Source: Liolophura sinensis (Eukaryota > Mollusca > Polyplacophora > Chitonida > Chitonidae). From it: a stretch of 64,000 nt of DNA. Below the pieces are notes generated by a model. That model was not told the DNA's origin. It searched no databases and saw nothing but the letters and a program-made list of their open reading frames with translations. Made by a program: the position numbers and the translations under genes. Below are positions 53,347-61,843 of the stretch, one piece after another. How positions within the stretch are numbered: the first letter of the stretch is position 1; every line of letters starts with the position of its first letter. Location of the stretch: contig NC_088305.1 in NCBI RefSeq assembly GCF_032854445.1, forward strand, positions 9,967,717 to 10,031,716, in the 5' to 3' direction.

Positions 53347-53876
53347 TCTGTTGGTTCAAAAAAAAAAAAAAAAAAAACCCTCGCCCAAAGGCGCTACCCG
53401 ACTGACACGTCCAACTGTGTGGACGGTCAGTCAGGTACTGCACTACGTGCTCAACCCCTTCACCGATCAACTGTCTAGTGACAGTGGCCAATAAACTTCG
53501 TGCAAGAGTGCACCAATTTGCTGCAAGTTAGTTACAAAAGCCTTTGTGTGCCCTGCTAGCCCGGGATGAATGGAGCTCTACCGGGCAAGCTGACCTTGTT
53601 CACTGTCCTATGCTGTAACCTGTATAGGCCTCCAACACAGGCCACGACAACTGGTGCCTGAGCCAAGCCGCGCGGGCTGGCCCACCGGCCACGCTGGCCA
53701 AACACCAAAACGTCAAAAAATTAGTCAAAAATATAGAATTTCTGACTACAAACTATCTCAATCGATAACTCGTGACAAGAGAAATCTGTGAGTATCACAA
53801 ACACACAAGAAATCACTGGAAATCCAGAGAAATGAAGTCTGACAGATGGAGCGATCTGACAACACGTCTGACCTCC

Positions 53877-53899
53877 AAAGCTCTATCTATCTATCTATC
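53877..53899 (+). repeat. Remaining (CTAT)n tail of LINE F
   Basis: aaagct followed by CTAT repeats. The first 20 bases are the third copy of the G target duplication and the last three (atc) end LINE F. U4 array sequence starts at 53900 with ATGAGCTCTC. Confidence 0.9.
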
Positions 53900-54139
53900 A
53901 TGAGCTCTCAATTTTTACGGCTGAGTAATCAGCTTTGCGCAGTGGCGGTACCATAGCCAATGAGGAAAATCCGAGGCGTGGTTATTGCTAGTTGAAAACT
54001 ATTCCCAATACCCCCCGCTGGCGGTCTGAAATACGATCGCCGGTCGGTATTTTTAGATGTTCTTACTGGAGCAACGTTTCTTTAACTTAAACATAGAAAC
54101 ACAAACATCTTGTCCGCAGTGCAAGCTGAATGTCATCTA
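53900..54139 (+). repeat. U4 snRNA array block 7 (gene 20)
   Basis: In phase with gene 19 once LINES E, C, F, G1 and G2 are removed (about 579 bp counting the 5 lost bases). It ends at the TA target of the Tc1-like element. Confidence 0.95.
53931..54073 (+). ncRNA. U4 snRNA gene 20 (promoter cut by LINE F)
   Basis: U4 with CCCCCCGCTGG for CCCCGCGCTGG, GGTCGGTATTTTTAGA at the Sm region, and a changed terminal hairpin GTTCTTACTGGAGC. The promoter dyad and gtata are separated from the gene by the 16.8 kb LINE F/G insertion. Probably silent. Confidence 0.93.
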
Positions 54140-54469
54140 TACTCTCCCAAAAAAAAAAAACGCAGCAACCCCCTTAAAAGATCAATCATAAATTCTTCAA
54201 AAATTGGCGTGATTGAGACATGACAACATGGTCATATTCTAATGTAAATGTACGATAGTTGAATTTAAACACCAGATAGTGTCTGTTGGTGACACGTGAC
54301 TTAAGGGTCGGCCTTTGTGTAACGCTGCCCGAGGGATTCGTTGAGAAAGACTTAGGACAGTTGCACCTGCGAATCATGCCGTATTTTAAAGCTTATTTAA
54401 TGGGTATAAAAGACACATAACCGTTCCGTTGAATTCAGTCACTAAGTTGCTTCTCCAACCTGCCAAGAT

Positions 54470-55477
54470 ATGCCAAGACTAGACACCGCTACCCGGAACA
54501 TCGTCATTGGTCGACTCCTCGCCGGTGAATCACAGAATACAGTCGCTAGACTTTATCATGTTCACCGGAGCACGATTTCCCGGCAATGGCAATGGTACCA
54601 GCAATCCGGTTCAACAGCTGACCGTCAACGTTATGGCCGACCTAGGGTCACAACAGGAGCCCAAGACCGTTACATCCGGTTACTTCATCTCAGAAACCGA
54701 ACCGTAACAGCAACAGAAACAGCATCAAATGTCCCAGGTCTCCGACGAATATCGGCACAGACAGTCAGGAACCATCTCCGTGAAAACGACTTACGTCCCA
54801 GGCGTCCTTACTTTGGCGTAGTACTGAGACAACAGCATCGACGCGCAAGGGTACGATGGCGCAACAGATTAAAGGACTGGAATCTGCCAAATTGGAGGCG
54901 AGTCTGGTTCAGCGATGAATCCAGATTCATGCTGGAGAAAAGAGATCGCCGTACACGCGTCTACAGACGCCGAAATGAGAGGTTCGCAAGGAACTGCGTC
55001 CTTGAAGTCGACAATTTCGGTGGAGGAAGTGTGATGGTGTGGGGTGCCATATCATACGCCCGAAAATCTCAACTGGTGCACATCCCAGGCAACCTTAACG
55101 CCGCTCGATACAGAGATGAGGTTTTGACGCCACACATGCTGCTCATAATGGACCTTCGTAGGGAAGTTTTTCAGCACGACAACGCTCGGCCGCATACAGC
55201 TCGTGCTACGGTTGACTTTCTGGAGAACCAGAACGTAACAGTGCTGCCCTGGCCGTCCAAATCACCAGATTTGAACCCAATAGAACATTTGTGGGATGAC
55301 TTAGGAAAACGCTTGTGCAGTCGTCATCCAGCGCCCCAAACTCAGTAAGAAGTGCTGCAGGCTCTTGACGAAGAATGGAGAAGAATTCCGCAAAACCGTA
55401 TTCGCCGATTGATCATGTCTATGCCGAGACAGATTCGCGCTGTGTTACGGGTAAATGGTGGGCAAAGCAGATATTGA
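54470..55477 (+). pseudogene. Tc1-like DDE transposase (DD34E) with one in-frame stop
   Basis: 335-residue frame. The N-terminal part has paired helix-turn-helix domains (GRLLAGESQNTVARLYHVH, RRISAQTVRNHLRE) with a basic GRPR hook (YGRPRV) between them. The catalytic core has WFSDESRF (first D), HDNARPHTA (second D) and SPDLNPIEHLWD (E), with 34 residues between the second D and the E. TAA at 55346-55348 follows PQTQ; the same frame then continues with EVLQALDEEWRRIPQ... to TGA at 55475-55477. Loss of that one codon's sense makes this copy non-autonomous. Confidence 0.93.
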
Positions 55478-55808
55478 CTTTGCAGTGACGTCATCTGAGT
55501 GCTATGGACTTAAATGTGATAAATTTTGACATTGTAATTACCTTAAAAATCTTAACAACCAGTGTGGAAAATTTCAGTGTGATGTGATCCTTATTTCTGT
55601 ACTTAAAGTAAAAGACCGGTAATATTTTTCATGCCTCTATGCCTTATAATACACTAAATAAACATTCACAGTGTTGAAATTCGGCAAAGATTGCGGCCTC
55701 CAGTGTAAATTTGGGGAGATATTTACTTATTAAGTTCACCTATGCGGTCCCGTCTGTCGCCCAAAATAGCAAAGCAAACTTCGGGCATCGCCTCATGAAT
55801 ATTCGGAA

Positions 55809-55828
55809 GTGACGTAGAATCGAGAAGC
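55809..55828 (+). promoter_or_regulatory. Shared 20-bp subterminal motif, left copy
   Basis: GTGACGTAGAATCGAGAAGC, found inverted at 59134-59153 with 20/20 identity. The left copy is 66 bp upstream of the THAP ATG and the right copy 45 bp upstream of the P2RX7_C-like ATG. It could be a transposase site, a shared promoter element (TGACGTA resembles a CRE), or both. Confidence 0.55.
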
Positions 55829-55894
55829 ACCGAGTCAGGTGTCCCATTTGTTTACTAAGCAAACAAGTTCACACTGTCACAAAAGATTTTGAAA

Positions 55895-56308
55895 ATGGTC
55901 CGCAGATGTTGTGCTGGTTACTGCAGTAACACGAAAGACAAGGAGAAAGGGATTTGTCTCCATATGTTCCCACACGACGATAAGAAAAGGTTCGATTTGT
56001 GGAACAAATTTGTGAAAACCAAACGAAAAGATTGGGTGACAGCGTCTCCAACTTCCCTGCTGTGCTCTTCACACTTTCGGGAAGATGATTTCTCCAACTT
56101 TGTTGAATTTAAGATGGGCTTTGTGGGTCAGCTGTATTTAAAGAACACTGCTGTACCTAGTGTTCACGGCCAAATGTCTGCCAAGCCCTCTACAAGTGGA
56201 CAAGATCAGCAAGTATCCGGTGGTAAGCGTCGCAGTGCAGCCACAGTGAAATTGTCAGCTCACAGGGTAGGTGACATTGTTATGTGCAACACTGTTTTGA
56301 CAGCCTAA
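55895..56308 (+). CDS. THAP-domain protein (137 aa, possibly first exon only)
   Basis: DNA-binding zinc finger of the THAP type: MVRRCCAGYCSNT carries the first Cys pair, LCSSHF the C-x2-H pair, and the fold ends with AVPSVH; the WNKFVKT and DDF/F positions are also typical. An in-frame ATG lies two codons upstream. After the domain a Ser/Lys-rich segment runs to a stop. A GTAGGT donor at 56265-56270 suggests that the last residues may be intronic and that further exons existed. No catalytic domain follows in the 840 bp before the next gene, so only the DNA-binding part is present. Confidence 0.8.
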   Translation: MVRRCCAGYCSNTKDKEKGICLHMFPHDDKKRFDLWNKFVKTKRKDWVTASPTSLLCSSHFREDDFSNFVEFKMGFVGQLYLKNTAVPSVHGQMSAKPSTSGQDQQVSGGKRRSAATVKLSAHRVGDIVMCNTVLTA

Positions 56309-57150
56309 ATAGAAACCATATTTTAAATTAAACATTTCTGGTTGTAGGCCTAATGAAGTCAAACTTCGATTCGAGCAGGTGATATTGCGGCCAACATTGT
56401 GGTAGAACACACTGTAGAAAAAGCTGTGCCGGTTCTAAGAATGTTGTTGTTGTTGTAACCTTATCCCTTCTGCAGCGTCCTTGCATAGTATGATATGCAT
56501 AGCCTATGCCAGCCTACCGCATTTTGCTGGCTGACTTATGCAGATAATTACCGTTTCATTTCTCATTTTTCTCCGTTTGGCTTAATTTTAAACATCAGGC
56601 GATTGCAAGTGTGCTACAGTTATCAAATCCATGTTAGGAAATACTGACAAAATTATCGGTATAGTAGGCCTACTTTTTGAAATTGAATTTGAAAATTCAG
56701 AAAACTCAGCAATTTTGGTAACATATTAAACTGGCAATGTTAAGCCTGTTTTTGAATTTCCCACCCTCAGCCAGACCACTCATGCTTTCAAATTTAATAT
56801 TAAAAATCACAATTATTTCTGTCCCAACAGTCAGTAACATTTTAATATTCAAATTTATTTGATGTGAATTTATATCGCTATTTCGTAAATGGGACATTTT
56901 TCTTAATTTTTTGTTGTTGAAGTGAAACATTCTTGTTACAGTGATAATGCCTAAAGGCAAATCAATCAATTATGAGTGAATTATTATATGCTGATTACCA
57001 CAGTTATCCTGATCGCTGCCATACGTGGCGGTACATTTATTTACAACTAGGAAATAAATAACAAAACAAACTGGGTAAAACAACATGAATAGCTTTATGT
57101 ACATTTTTTCAAATAATTTACAAGTGAAGCATGGATATATGTTGTTATCT
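56309..57150. other. Non-coding interior of the TTAA element
   Basis: AT-rich stretch with no recognisable gene on either strand. It may be THAP-gene intron or the 3' UTRs of the two converging genes. Confidence 0.6.
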
Positions 57151-59088
57151 TCAGTGGGGATCCCGGTATCCAGTGCGCTGTTCTCCATCAGCCAGGGGAA
57201 ATTCTTGTAAGATCTTGTGGACACAGCATGCTGGAAGAACCACACGAATTCTTTTCCCCAACCATTTCCAACACCATCTACACAGCTGGCGATATGCTAC
57301 ATACCGATATTGCCTGCAAACCAAATTATGAATGATAATGTACATAAATGGTCTGGTATATATCTTGTTATTTCGTTTTAACTTTGGGCATATTAAGCTA
57401 ATTCAATAATTACAATAATAAGTTTATGACGAAAACTACATTCTGCAAGTCATATTTTTTGTTTGTTTTACTGCAAACAATTTTTTTATATCCACTGCGC
57501 ATGATATATGTCGATGTAAGTAAACAAATGTCTTTGAAAATTGAATTATATGTATATATTTGTGCTACATGTATTTCAGTCATACTGGAAAGATGAATGT
57601 ATGTATACTCAACTGACAAGCTATGTATCAAGGAAGTTAATAAAAGTTCTGTCAAGGACTTAATCAAACAGTATCCGTTGCATTTTTTCTGACATGAGCA
57701 TGATGAACTAACAGCTTAGAGGTACATGTATGCAAAGCGAGGAGTCCTGTGGTGAGGACAATGCTCTCGATATGCTTTCAAAATGTGTTCTAGCCGTGGA
57801 GCTTGAGACCAAGTATTTTATAAATAACAGCATAATCCCTCTTTCCACATATAGGCCACAGGCACTTGATACCGATACATAGAATGACAACAAAATATAT
57901 AGGCCCCTATGCTGTATATGCAGCTATATATGTATGGCCCTTCATCGGTACCAAGTAGAGCGTCCGCTCCGGGACCGGTAGATCCAGGATCAATCCTTGG
58001 TCGAGTCACACCTAAGACTTTAAAAGAGGAAGTTGTAACTTCCTCGCTTGGCGTTCAGCATGAAGGGGATAGTGCAACGACTGGTTGACCCGTATCAGTA
58101 TAATGGCTCGGGCGGGGCGGCTTACTTGCCTTCGGTAAGTCGTCTCAGTGATGCAGCACTAAATAAAAGAGCGGTGGAAATCCGTCCTGCAACAAGGAGG
58201 CACATTACACGTGCATGCACCCTAATGATTCCTTCGTCGTCATATGACTGAAAAATTGTTGAGTACGACGTTAAACCCCAAGCACTCACTCACTCACTCA
58301 TCGGTACCAAGTGCCTGTGATATAGGTCAACTTTTGTCAAACATGGAATCACATTAAAAAGTAAAGCCTCGCTACACTCTCAAAATTTCAACCTGGGATG
58401 TTGTACTTACGAATTATGGGTCAAATTCATTGGTCCATACTGTTGCCTATACACATAGTAAGCCGTTTCCAGCACATCCGTATCCAGAACAACAGACTGA
58501 AAACCTGGGTGCTCTGTTATGCACTTCGGTTTTTCATCCCCGGGTGCCAACTCGATCCTATCCACCACTCTGGAAATTTCTTGGCAGTAAATGCATTCCT
58601 CTTGTGAATCCAGCGGATGACACTGACCACAAGTACACCTGGAACGAATGGAGAATATAAGCATATACACCTAGTTACTAACGCAGGGCAAATAACCAAA
58701 ACAGCGCCTGGGTTGGCCATAAGCCTATTATAAAAATATCACGCTTGGACATTTTGAGATAAGGTGGAATAAGTTGGGATCTAACGCTATGCTTATTTTA
58801 TGACACAATATATGAACATTACGATTAAATAGAAAACTTGTCGTACCATTCAGTGTTCTCACGTCGGTCAGGACCCGCAGGCTCAATGTCCGTGACATTT
58901 CCTTCCACCTCGGGTGTCTCGTCTCCGTCCGATGATCACTCTGGTTCGAACAAATACGGGTTTATGTCCAAAGTAGTAGCTTTGCAGGTGTCTACCTCTT
59001 CATCAAAGTCCGCATTTCCATCACTGCCACTGCTGCTCTCCATACTTTCCGACAAAAGACTCGACTCCTCGTATTCAGCATCAGCCAT
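57151..59088 (-). pseudogene. Three-exon P2RX7_C (ballast-domain)-like gene with one in-frame TGA
   Basis: Exons 59088-58847, 58638-58411 and 57313-57151 have GT/AG introns (donors GTACGA and GTAAGT; acceptors TTCCAG and TTGCAG) and join in phase, the first inside a Trp codon, giving 211 codons. Exon 1: acidic Ser-rich start with NPYLFEPE. Exon 2: zinc-ligand cluster CTCGQC...CIYC with ITEHPGF and AYYVYRQQYG. Exon 3: YRYVAYRQLCRWCW and RIRVVLPACCVHKI. This is the pattern of the cysteine-rich intracellular domain of P2X7, abundant as a stand-alone gene in invertebrates. TGA at 58936-58938 interrupts exon 1. Function in such elements is unknown. Confidence 0.8.
57957..58297 (+). mobile_element. 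tRNA-derived SINE with I/Nimb-type LINE tail
   Basis: A 341-bp element in intron 2 of the P2RX7_C-like gene, flanked by tcatcggtaccaagt at 57942-57956 and 58298-58312. The head has a B-box-like GGATCAATCC; the body contains the CGGGGCGGCTTACTTGCC region typical of mollusc SINEs. The 3' end (ATATGACTGAAAAATTG, CGACGTTAAACC, then CACT/CTCA repeats) parallels the 3' ends of LINES A-D, so those or a relative could mobilise it. Confidence 0.88.
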
Positions 59089-59133
59089 TTCTTTTGTTTT
59101 AGTACATGTGGCCCAGTAGCTGCCTGAAGACCG

Positions 59134-59153
59134 GCTTCTCGATTCTACGTCAC
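59134..59153 (-). promoter_or_regulatory. Shared 20-bp subterminal motif, right copy
   Basis: Exact inverted counterpart of 55809-55828, just upstream of the P2RX7_C-like start codon. Confidence 0.55.
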
Positions 59154-59407
59154 GGGTCAAAGGTCATATCCCTGCTGAGCTGGGCGACTCGAACTCGGGG
59201 CTACTCGCCGGGGGGCACTTAATTAAGCTTAATTAACCCTAATTTTGCGAATTGTTTAAAACGGCTTATGGGGATTAGTTTTGGTAACCCTGTTCAGTAT
59301 TATTAATCTCGGAAAGCCCACTCACCGGTCCTTTACTTTAAGATGATGTTGAAAAATTCATTTTTGGATAAAACTAATCGGATGTTGCGTTTCTTTTTGG
59401 GAGAGTA

Positions 59408-59853
59408 TATTTGTGGGGAAGCATGTCATTTGGGCCATTCAAAAAAAACGCCTTCCACAAGACAGGCACATACGCAGCAAATGCAAATAAGTTCCTAAAT
59501 TTAGTACTGATGTTGTTGCTGAATGTATAGTCAGAGCATTGTAAAAACTTACATATAGTACACTTTCCGGGGCATGGGGAATTTTCCTCGAGGAAATGTT
59601 ATCAGGTCTTTTAAAGAAAACCGACGAAATTTTCCTATAACCTGACTACCTTGAAAATAAGGAATGAGCCTTTTCAGAAATATGGTGACGAGCACAACGA
59701 CCCGCCTGCGTTTGTGTGTGTTGAAGCCCGTCTTTAGCTACGGGTACAGTATAATAAGCTCTCAATTTTTACGGCTGAGTAATCACCTTTGCGCAGTGGC
59801 GGTACCATAGCCAATGAGGAAAATCCGAGGCGTGGTTATTGCTAGTTGAAAAC
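59408..59853 (+). repeat. U4 snRNA array block 8 (5' part of gene 21)
   Basis: Array resumes in phase (583 bp between genes 20 and 21 with the Tc1 element removed). It contains a spacer with a perfect octamer region, the promoter block and U4 nt 1-69. Confidence 0.95.
59785..59853 (+). pseudogene. U4 snRNA gene 21, nt 1-69, cut by LINE E2
   Basis: It opens ACCTTTGCGC in place of AGCTTTGCGC, then matches U4 to GTTGAAAAC, where LINE E2 begins. The 3' half is not in the window. Confidence 0.94.
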
Positions 59854-60003
59854 CGGGTTTCTCATACTCCTGCGTAAAAGTGGAATTTTTTGATTGATTA
59901 CTTTGAGAGGAGAAACCTTTACACCTGCGTTTTATTCCCGCGGGTGTCAACCTCTGGGTTGGACAGCCTGTGGGGGGAAAAACAGACTTCTTGATTGCAG
60001 AAA

Positions 60004-61098
60004 ATGTTGCACGGAGAGCGGCTGCGCCGCACCGTTCGGGTTGCAATAAAAGGAGACTATCCGGAACAGCTTGATGTTGCGAAGAAGTTTTGTCAGTTTT
60101 TTCCTCGAGGAGTGGTTGTTGCCTTTGGTGTTCTTCGAGGAGCTCGTCAGTACTTTGCAGCTTTCCAATCCGTAGCGGAAACAGATCGTGTTGTACAACG
60201 GAGTGAACTGGATTGTGGTGACTACAGCTTTGTGGTGGAGCCTTTTGACAAAAGGCGGGTAGAGGTTCGTCTGCACTGGGTTCCCTACTTTGTTAGTGAC
60301 GACTCCATTGCTGCCGAATTTAAGAAGTTCGGCAAAGTCACTCAAATAAAGTCAGCCATAAGAGCTGATTTGGATGTGGTCAGTGACATTCGTCATGTAA
60401 ACTTGGAAATGCCTCACACCAACTTTGACAAAATCCCCTACACCATGACCCTCGAGGGGCGTCCCATTCTTGTAACTGTGCGTGGGCGGGCACCGAAGAG
60501 CTTGAAATGTGGGGGGATTGGGCATATCCGGAAACAGTGCCATATCTCTCACTGTGGCAAATGCCATCGGTTTCACCTGCCTGCAGCTGAGTGTCCACAG
60601 CCCACTTGGTCGGATAGGTTGAAAGCTACCGCGCGTCATGTGGCAGAACTACCCGCTGAGCCTGTTTTCTCCCTGCCTTCCGTCGTTGCGGATGACAATC
60701 TGGACATGGATTTACGGGTAGGCGAGGGAGAGTGTCTGGAGGGAGTCAGTGGTTGATGCAGTCCCTGAAAAGTCCGCTGTGGCGGATGCCCTTCCTGAAC
60801 GGTCTGCTGGCCTGAATGAGGACCCGGAGCAGTCTACGGTTCCGGAAACCATCAGTTTCGAAGGGCAAATCGCCGGCAACAGTAAAACGGATAGTGGCAG
60901 AAATAAGGGACGATGGGTCTGAGATCAGCGCAGCCAGCCCCTGCCTGGTCCACCTCGTCGGTGTATGGGCCCAGTTTCAAACGGGATCGTCATCCCGACG
61001 GGTTGGAGGGTCAGGGAGCAAAGAATGCCCGACTTGAGAAGGACATTGATGACCATATGGAACTTTCGGACGCCGTGGACCTGTTTCAATCATCGTGA
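60004..61098 (+). pseudogene. LINE E2 ORF1, frameshifted
   Basis: Same protein as LINE E ORF1, with GAA where E has its stop. The first knuckle reads SLKCGGIGHIRKQC, having lost its first Cys. An extra G near 60740 (GGAGGGAGTC for GGAGGAGTC) ends the main frame at 60756. Two more small insertions follow near 60820 and 60865, so the C-terminal tail is spread over other frames to 61098. Confidence 0.88.
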
Positions 61099-61315
61099 TG
61101 TTGGTGAGTGGTGAACAATTGCTATGTCCAGTGGATTACGTTTACGAAAGTGATTTCAGCCAAATGACCGGTGGATAACATACTTCATTTTGCCTTATGG
61201 ACCATTCTCTCGAACTGTGCTTTTCACTGACGCCAGGTATGTTCATAGCCCTTTGGGGTGTTTTTTTCTGAAAATAGATATTGTAATTTGTAACAGTTTA
61301 ATTTTATTTGCAATT

Positions 61316-61842
61316 ATGGATTTATCATTCCATACACCTAACTGCAATGGTTTGCAGTCTGTAAGCAAACAGTCTGGTTTTTTAATGTCATGCAAGCTTC
61401 TAAAGCCTGATGTAATTTTTTTTACAAGAAACACATTTTTCTTCGGATAACGACTTTGACAAGTTCTTAGTTAACTGGGGAGGGGAAGGTGTTTGTAGTC
61501 AAGTGCCACCAAGTTCTTGTGGGGTGGCTATTTTATTTCGGCCGGGGTTAGCTCTTAGTATAGAAAAGGTATTTAGAGATACTGAGGGGTAGATACATAT
61601 ATTGTGACTGTTTAATTAGCAACCATCAATTTAGACTCTTTAGTGTGTATGCGCCAAACAAGGACAGTTATAGGAAGAAATTTTTAGAGTCATTGTCAGA
61701 TGTATTGGGGACGGGTCGTAGTATTGTTTTGGCTGGGGATTTTAATTGTGTTTTTAATCTAGACATAAATAGGAAAGGCGGAAGTGTAAATCGGGGGGTT
61801 AGTGGGATCGGCAATAATTAAAAAATTGTGTAACAACTTCAA
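61316..61842 (+). pseudogene. LINE E2 ORF2, N-terminal fragment
   Basis: APE endonuclease start (MDLSFHTPNCNGLQ) matching LINE E. Frame slips follow near the T run at 61420-61430 and again within the next 200 bp. GDFNCVFN is preserved in sense. Ends at the LINE D insertion. Confidence 0.85.
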
Positions 61843-61843
61843 T

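Larger units (their letters stand above)
47777..53876 (-). mobile_element. Tx1-like LINE G2, apparently intact, in the same target as G1
   Basis: A 6100-bp sister of G1 placed head-to-tail with it, sharing the 20-bp target duplication on each side (47757-47776 and 53877-53896). It has a longer A-tail than G1 (about 22 T on + at 47776-47797). Both ORFs are open from start to end, so it may be competent. The 5' end (GGAGGTC... on the element strand) is the same in both copies. Confidence 0.94.
55607..59337. mobile_element. TTAA-flanked DNA element carrying THAP and P2RX7_C-like genes
   Basis: The Tc1 3' region is interrupted by TTAA (55603-55606 and 59338-59341). The inner segment begins AGTAAAAGACCGGT and ends in the inverted form of AGTAAAGGACCGGT, 13/14 matching. 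A second inverted match, GTGACGTAGAATCGAGAAGC, lies about 200 bp inside each end. TTAA targets are used by the Kolobok and piggyBac superfamilies; the THAP domain and purine-starting ends favour Kolobok. Two genes converge. No DDE core was recognised, so this copy is probably non-autonomous. Confidence 0.8.
54140..59407 (+). mobile_element. Tc1-like DNA transposon with a nested TTAA element
   Basis: The terminal inverted repeats begin TACTCTCCCAAAAA at both ends (left from 54140, right ending 59407) and remain similar for about 28 bp. They are flanked by TA duplications at 54138-54139 and 59408-59409, in a U4 spacer (CATC-TA-TTTG). Without the inner element and its TTAA the length is about 1.53 kb, normal for Tc1. 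The transposase is on the + strand with one nonsense codon. Confidence 0.93.
59854..61842 (+). mobile_element. Tx1-type LINE E2, second copy in a U4 gene, 5' 2 kb only
   Basis: Starts cgggtttctcatactcc after U4 nt 69, exactly as LINE E does, and is about 97% similar to it. It contains the 5' UTR, ORF1 and the beginning of ORF2, then is interrupted at about 61842 by LINE D. The rest may lie beyond the window. Confidence 0.93.

Noticed and set aside
57942-57989. A functional tRNA gene at the SINE head
   Set aside because: Only a degenerate B-box is present, with no cloverleaf that I can fold; it is the tRNA-derived SINE head.
55607-59337. Treating the THAP and P2RX7_C-like genes as passengers captured by the Tc1 element
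   Set aside because: They lie within their own TTAA-flanked inverted ends. Removing that segment leaves a Tc1 element of normal size, so nesting is the simpler reading.
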